Origin: Lachnospiraceae bacterium
Lineage (GTDB): Bacteria > Bacillota > Clostridia > Lachnospirales > Lachnospiraceae
DNA: 64,000 bases
Direction of reading: 5' to 3'
Assembly (NCBI GenBank): GCA_017518735.1
Contig: JAFWTY010000009.1
Span: 1 to 64,000 of the forward strand
Shown: piece after piece, positions 60,129 through 64,000 of the stretch
Layout: the number at the start of each line of letters is the position of its first letter
How positions within the stretch are numbered: the first letter of the stretch is position 1
Program-made: the position numbers and the translations under genes
The notes under the pieces: generated by a model
Seen by the model: only the letters and a program-made list of their open reading frames with translations
The model's database searches: none
Told to the model about the DNA's origin: nothing

Positions 60129-60767
60129 TTACTCCTGTTCGCCGCCACCCTGTTCGCCGCCGCCTTCATTTCCGCCACCACTGGGTTCGCTGGAGGGTTC
60201 ACTGGAAGGCTCACTGCTCGGTTCACTGGAAGGTTCGCTACTGGGCTCACTGGACGGTTCGCTGGAAGGTTCGCTAGAAGGTTCGCTGGAAGGCTCGCTG
60301 GAAGGCTCACTGGAAGGCTCGGATGTCGGCTGCTTGTTTCCGCCGCTGGGCTGGTTCTGCTTCGGCTGCTGAGAGGGCTGCTGCTGTGCAGGCTGCTGTT
60401 CGGTCGTCTGCTCAGTTGTCTTTTCGGTAGTCTTCTCCGTTGTGGTTTCCTTCTTGGGATTTGTCTTAGGAGTATTCTTAGGCTTTTGATCCTTTTCTTC
60501 CTTCTTAGGCTCCTCGGAAACCTCTTCCTTCTGTTCCTCGGAAACGGTCTCCTCTACGGTAGCTCCGTCCGGATTGTTATCTTTTTCGATTGTTGTATCG
60601 GTAGTTTCTTCGATATTCTGTTTCTGCTTCTGATCGTTATGAACGCTCAATACCTTCTTGTTCTTCTGAACGATAACGATCCAAACAACGATTCCGATTA
60701 CCAGTGCTGCAACAACGCCGGTAGCAACTCTTCTTAAAATTCTTCTCTGTCTACGATTCAGTTTCAT
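60129..60767 (-). CDS. Membrane-anchored Ser-Glu-Pro repeat protein
   Basis: The 212-residue protein has a basic N-terminus ([14 protein letters not shown]), one membrane helix (~residues 15-34) and a wholly low-complexity outside part: Glu/Lys/Thr-rich, then Gln/Pro-rich, then a TSEP plus eleven SSEP repeats (residues ~148-196), ending in Gly/Glu/Gln. It may span the cell wall as a stalk or be a spacer. A -35/-10 promoter with exact spacing is at 60841-60869. No enzymatic domain is present. Confidence 0.7.
   Translation of the reverse strand: MKLNRRQRRILRRVATGVVAALVIGIVVWIVIVQKNKKVLSVHNDQKQKQNIEETTDTTIEKDNNPDGATVEETVSEEQKEEVSEEPKKEEKDQKPKNTPKTNPKKETTTEKTTEKTTEQTTEQQPAQQQPSQQPKQNQPSGGNKQPTSEPSSEPSSEPSSEPSSEPSSEPSSEPSSEPSSEPSSEPSSEPSSEPSGGGNEGGGEQGGGEQE
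60180..60326. repeat. 12-base tandem repeat coding SSEP
   Basis: Twelve units of 12 bases, each coding (S/T)SEP on the minus strand. Third positions vary between units (TCG, TCA, GGC-type differences), so it is an old array with codon drift, not a fresh slippage tract. Confidence 0.85.
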
Positions 60768-60840
60768 GCTATTCTCTTTCTTTCAACTAACAAAATCTAC
60801 GTGTTTCAGATGTTTTCATTCCCCTAAAAACACCACATAT

Positions 60841-60869
60841 ATTATATGCTTATTTTAATATGATATCAA
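60841..60869 (-). promoter_or_regulatory. Sigma-A promoter of the SSEP-repeat gene
   Basis: On the minus strand TTGATA (60869-60864) and TATAAT (60846-60841), 17 bases apart. Confidence 0.75.
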
Positions 60870-60923
60870 GATATCAAAAAAGGAAACCTTACAATTGTTT
60901 TTGTGGAATTTCCATCACGTTTG

Positions 60924-60932
60924 TGTTACAAT
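60924..60932 (+). promoter_or_regulatory. Extended -10 promoter of the suf operon
   Basis: TGTTACAAT, about 65 bases before the sufC start codon. Confidence 0.45.
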
Positions 60933-60998
60933 ATCCAGTTAGGGGCGTGAAACCGCCGTAAATTGTATCATTTTTGGAAAAACACGGAGAAGTGATTT

Positions 60999-61766
60999 AT
61001 GTTAGAATTACGCAATGTTTCCTATCAGGTAAGCGACGACGATGCCGGAGAACAGAAGGAAATCATTAAAAATATCAGTTTAACCATCGAAGACGGTTTT
61101 GTGGCAATTACAGGACCGAACGGTGGCGGTAAATCCACGCTTGCAAAACTGATTGCAGGTATTTATACACCGACCGAAGGCCAGATTCTCTTCAACGGAG
61201 ATGACATCACGAATATGTCCATTACCGAGCGTTCCAAAAAGGGAATCACATTCGCATTCCAGCAGCCGGTTCGCTTTAAGGGACTTACGGTAAAAGACTT
61301 GATCAAGATTGCCGCAGGAAAGAACATCAACATCAACGAAGCCTGCGGATATCTTTCCGAAGTAGGTCTTTGCGCCAAAGAATACATTGACAGAGAAGTG
61401 AACGCTTCCCTTTCCGGCGGTGAATTAAAGCGTATCGAGATTGCGATGGCAATCGCGAGAAAGACACCGCTGACGCTTTTTGATGAGCCGGAGGCAGGGA
61501 TTGATCTGTGGAGCTTCCAGAACCTGATTCACGTTTTTGAAAACATCCACGAACATGCGGGCGGATCCATCATCATCATTTCTCACCAGGAGAGAATCTT
61601 AAATATCGCGGATAAGATTGTGGTGATTGCCGGTGGTGAAATAAAGCATTACGGACCGAAGGATGAAGTGCTTCCCGAGCTTTTAAAGGGAGCGGTTCCC
61701 GCACCGGGTGCAGTGAGTGACGATACCACGCTCGGATGCCCGACTCTGCTTGACAAGCTGAAATAG
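60999..61766 (+). CDS. sufC: SufC-like ATPase of a minimal SUF system
   Basis: A 255-residue ABC ATPase for Fe-S cluster assembly. Walker A is GPNGGGKSTLAKLIAG, the signature ASLSGGELKRIEIAMAIA, Walker B/D-loop LTLFDEPEAGIDLW, and the H-loop IIISHQERIL. The insertion and order match SufC. It is followed by one SufB/SufD-like gene, with no SufS, SufU or second scaffold, which is the minimal SmsCB layout of many anaerobes. ATG 60999 follows CGGAGAAG. Confidence 0.85.
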   Translation: MLELRNVSYQVSDDDAGEQKEIIKNISLTIEDGFVAITGPNGGGKSTLAKLIAGIYTPTEGQILFNGDDITNMSITERSKKGITFAFQQPVRFKGLTVKDLIKIAAGKNININEACGYLSEVGLCAKEYIDREVNASLSGGELKRIEIAMAIARKTPLTLFDEPEAGIDLWSFQNLIHVFENIHEHAGGSIIIISHQERILNIADKIVVIAGGEIKHYGPKDEVLPELLKGAVPAPGAVSDDTTLGCPTLLDKLK

Positions 61767-61821
61767 CAGACGGACGGCTTGGCTTTTTTGAGAGAATACC
61801 ATCTGTAGTTGAGGATCGATT

Positions 61822-62751
61822 ATGGCAGCAGAATTAACAGCAATTCAGAAAACATTATTGGAAAATATCGCCGACTTACATGAAATTCCGAGCGGTGCGT
61901 ACAACATCCGTTCCGACGGCGGAATGCTCGGCAGAAATACGACGGCAAATATCGACATTGTGACCAAGACGGATAAGCCCGGCATTGATATCATCATCAA
62001 GCCCGGCACGAAGAACCAGAGCGTTCACATTCCGGTACTGATCACGCAGACCGGTCTGAAGGAAATGGTCTATAACGAATTCTTCATCGGCGAGGACTGC
62101 GATGTGGTCATCGTTGCAGGCTGCGGCATTCACAATGCGGGTGACGAGGGCAGTGAGCACAGCGGTATTCATACCTTCCATGTCGGAAAGAATTCCAAAG
62201 TAAAATATGTGGAGAAGCACTACGGAACCGGCGAAGGAACCGGAGAGCGTGTTATGAATCCCTCCACCGAAATCTATATGGAGGAAGGTTCCCATCTGGA
62301 GATGGAAACTATTCAGATCGAGGGCATCAACTCCACCGATCGCAGAACCTACGCGAAAGTGGAAGAAAATGCGAGCATCGTCATCAAGGAAAAGATTATG
62401 ACGCATGACAACCAGGTTGCCGTTACGGATTTCAAGGCCGAACTGGTCGGAGAGAATTCCAGCGCGGACATTGTTTCCAGATCTGTTGCAAAGAATCATT
62501 CCAAGCAGACATTTAAGTCCAACATCATCGGCACCAGCGCCTGCAAGGGCCACAGCGAGTGCGATGCAATCATTATGGATCAGGCAATCGTGGAAGCAAT
62601 TCCGGAGCTGACCGCCGCAAACATCGATGCAAGTCTGATTCACGAGGCTGCCATCGGAAAAATCGCCGGTGAGCAGTTGATTAAGTTAATGACGCTCGGT
62701 CTTACCGAAGAAGAGGCGGAAGAGCAGATCATCAACGGATTTTTGAAATAG
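61822..62751 (+). CDS. sufB: SufB/SufD-like scaffold of a minimal SUF system
   Basis: A 309-residue right-handed beta-helix scaffold. Marks are FIGEDCDVVIVAGCGIHNAG (with Cys), HVGKNSKVKYVEKHYGTGEG, QTFKSNIIGTSACKGHSECDA, ending IHEAAIGKIAGEQLIKLMTL, typical of the SufB C-terminal half. It is shorter than the ~470-residue SufB of larger systems. With SufC it should form the SmsC2B2-type complex that builds Fe-S clusters. GAGG precedes ATG 61822. Confidence 0.85.
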   Translation: MAAELTAIQKTLLENIADLHEIPSGAYNIRSDGGMLGRNTTANIDIVTKTDKPGIDIIIKPGTKNQSVHIPVLITQTGLKEMVYNEFFIGEDCDVVIVAGCGIHNAGDEGSEHSGIHTFHVGKNSKVKYVEKHYGTGEGTGERVMNPSTEIYMEEGSHLEMETIQIEGINSTDRRTYAKVEENASIVIKEKIMTHDNQVAVTDFKAELVGENSSADIVSRSVAKNHSKQTFKSNIIGTSACKGHSECDAIIMDQAIVEAIPELTAANIDASLIHEAAIGKIAGEQLIKLMTLGLTEEEAEEQIINGFLK

Positions 62752-62808
62752 TTCATGACGGAAACGTTAGATTTAGAAAGATTTATGTTTTGAAAGGAAG
62801 TGTTATAA

Positions 62809-63906
62809 ATGACCAAGATTGATATTGTGTCAGGATTTTTGGGAGCCGGAAAGACAACTTTTATCCAAAAAATGTTAAAGGAAGCTTTTGCGGGAGAGCA
62901 GGTTGTACTGATCGAGAATGAATTCGGTGAGATCGGTATCGACGGCGGATTTTTAAAGGAAGCCGGAATCGAAATCAAAGAGATGAACTCCGGATGTATC
63001 TGCTGTTCCCTGGTAGGCGATTTCGGAACCTCTTTAAAAGAAGTGATTGCAACTTACAAGCCCGAAAGAATCTTAATCGAACCCTCCGGTGTCGGAAAAC
63101 TCTCCGATGTTATCAAGGCGGTTGCGGATATCGAACTTGAAAACGAAGAGATGAAGGACGTGAAGTTAAATACAGCAGTAGCCGTTGTGGATGTCTGCAA
63201 GGCAAAAATGTATTTAAAGAACTTCGGCGAATTCTTTGTAAACCAGGTAGAGAGCGCCGGAACCATTATTTTAAGCCGTACCCAGAACGTATCGGAAGAG
63301 AAGGTAACAGAGGTTGTAAACCTTTTAAGAGAGCATAATGCAAAGGCTACCATCATCACCACTCCGTGGGATCAGATTGACGGTGCTTTGATTTTGAAGA
63401 ATATGGAAGCCGGAAAGTCCCTCGAAGAGGAACTGATGAAAGAAGTGAAGGCTCATCGCGAGGAGGACAGACTCCACGAGCATGAGCATCATCATCACCA
63501 TCACCATGATCACGACGATGATCATGTTGAGGATGAACATGAGCATCATCACCATCACGACGGCGAAGAATGCGACGATCCCGAGTGCGAATGCCATCAT
63601 CATCATGACCATGAGGGACATCATCATGCGGATGAGGTATTTGACAGCATCGGTTTTGAAACACCGAAGTCCTTTACCAAAGAGCAGATTGAGGGCATTC
63701 TTGACGAACTTTCCAAGGAAGAGGAGTACGGATTTGTCCTTCGTTCCAAGGGTATGGTTCCCGACAAGGAAGGCGGATTCATCTACTTTGACTATGTTCC
63801 CGATGAGAAGAACGTGCGCGCAGGTTCTCCCGATGTAACCGGCAAGATCGTCGTAATCGGCGCAAAAATCAAAGAGGACAAATTGAAAGAACTTTTCGGA
63901 TTATAA
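62809..63906 (+). CDS. COG0523/CobW-family GTPase with His-rich metal stretches
   Basis: A 365-residue G3E GTPase. Walker A is SGFLGAGKTTFIQKML (residues ~7-22), the Walker B-like IEPSGVG near 88, and the metal motif GCICCSL (CxCC) near 65. The NKxD position reads LSRTQ. From ~residue 222 to ~277 there are three dense His-rich runs with Asp/Glu and a CDDPECEC cluster, which should bind Zn, Ni or Co, and a CobW_C domain ends it (GFVLRSKGMV, FDYVPDEKN). These proteins deliver or store metals. AAAGGAAG precedes ATG 62809. It follows sufCB. Confidence 0.85.
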   Translation: MTKIDIVSGFLGAGKTTFIQKMLKEAFAGEQVVLIENEFGEIGIDGGFLKEAGIEIKEMNSGCICCSLVGDFGTSLKEVIATYKPERILIEPSGVGKLSDVIKAVADIELENEEMKDVKLNTAVAVVDVCKAKMYLKNFGEFFVNQVESAGTIILSRTQNVSEEKVTEVVNLLREHNAKATIITTPWDQIDGALILKNMEAGKSLEEELMKEVKAHREEDRLHEHEHHHHHHHDHDDDHVEDEHEHHHHHDGEECDDPECECHHHHDHEGHHHADEVFDSIGFETPKSFTKEQIEGILDELSKEEEYGFVLRSKGMVPDKEGGFIYFDYVPDEKNVRAGSPDVTGKIVVIGAKIKEDKLKELFGL

Positions 63907-63930
63907 TTTAGCGAAAGACAGGGATATGGT

Positions 63931-64000
63931 ATGAAACCCGTATTTATCATCAACGGTTTTCTCGAAAGCGGAAAAACCGAATTCATCAAATTCACAATTC
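63931..64000 (+). CDS. Second CobW/G3E-type GTPase, start only
   Basis: ATG 63931, after ACAGGGATATGGT, opens MKPVFIINGFLESGKTEFIK and leaves the window. The GFLESGKTEF loop is a Walker A of the same G3E kind (S replacing A). So two such proteins lie in tandem. Confidence 0.7.
   Translation, partial: MKPVFIINGFLESGKTEFIKFTI

Noticed and set aside
61876..62643. Minus-strand frame (255 codons) opposite sufB
   Set aside because: Shadow of the SufB-like gene, whose motifs are clear on the + strand.
63476..63640. CAT-rich tract as a simple DNA repeat
   Set aside because: It is in frame and codes for the metal-binding His runs of the COG0523 protein.

Overview
The window looks like a piece of chromosome from an anaerobic Firmicute, most probably a member of the Lachnospiraceae (Clostridia). 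This rests on moderate GC, strong AGGAGG-type ribosome binding sites, extended -10 promoters (TGnTATAAT), a minimal SUF iron-sulfur system, ProX, C_GCAxxG_C_C and small zinc-ribbon proteins, Rpn-type nuclease/transposase genes, and many diguanylate-cyclase signalling proteins. No rRNA, CRISPR array, complete insertion sequence or prophage was seen. One tRNA gene (Pro, anticodon AGG) is present.

Layout. 1-1.4 kb: AT-rich debris of a restriction-modification locus (C5 methyltransferase C-terminus, DUF2357 nuclease C-terminus, an orphan fragment). 1.5-6.9 kb: sbcD-sbcC plus a DUF1871/macrodomain fusion. 7-24.3 kb: a patchwork of small metabolic, stress and hypothetical genes (histidine phosphatase, HAD phosphatase, Nudix, DEDDh exonuclease, rhodanese lipoprotein, nitroreductase, EamA exporter, tocopherol-cyclase-like protein, two-domain flavodoxin). 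It is mixed with decay: a truncated Rpn gene, a GH32 pseudogene and a hicAB pair with a dead toxin. It also holds palindromic intergenic repeats and a tiny hydrophobic ORF resembling a type I toxin. 24.3-32.2 kb: a PRTase-like protein, a phosphodiester glycosidase cluster with an acyltransferase, ProX and several hypothetical proteins.

32.2-35.6 kb: a two-gene redox operon, a CrtI-like FAD oxidoreductase coupled to a ferredoxin-reductase/ferredoxin/membrane fusion, behind a hairpin that hides the ribosome binding site. 35.7-42.6 kb: membrane proteins, a lipoprotein that seems to start at ATT, a DUF4230 protein, a GTPase, a solute-sensing diguanylate cyclase and an aldo/keto reductase. 42.7-44.9 kb: a fructokinase fused to an AGE-family sugar isomerase, a likely one-polypeptide mannose-to-fructose-6-phosphate enzyme. 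44.9-50 kb: a REC-GGDEF-(degenerate GGDEF)-REC-HD-GYP regulator and a hybrid histidine kinase with HPt.

50-56.2 kb: transglutaminase-like protein, a second phosphodiester glycosidase, membrane proteins and a Lon-like ATPase without a protease domain. 56.3-60.8 kb: small alarmone synthetase, YitT protein, LacI-like sensor diguanylate cyclase, and a membrane-anchored SSEP-repeat protein. 61-64 kb: SufC-SufB followed by a His-rich COG0523 metallochaperone and the start of a second GTPase of that kind.

Recurring themes are: (i) cyclic-di-GMP signalling with at least four different input architectures; (ii) in-frame gene fusions that keep a ribosome binding site and ATG at the junction, seen three times; (iii) RNA structures placed on or beside ribosome binding sites. 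No single obvious new defence or toxin system was found. The best candidates for undescribed biology are the isomerase-kinase fusion, the redox operon with its hairpin, the degenerate-GGDEF regulator, and the structured Rpn leader.
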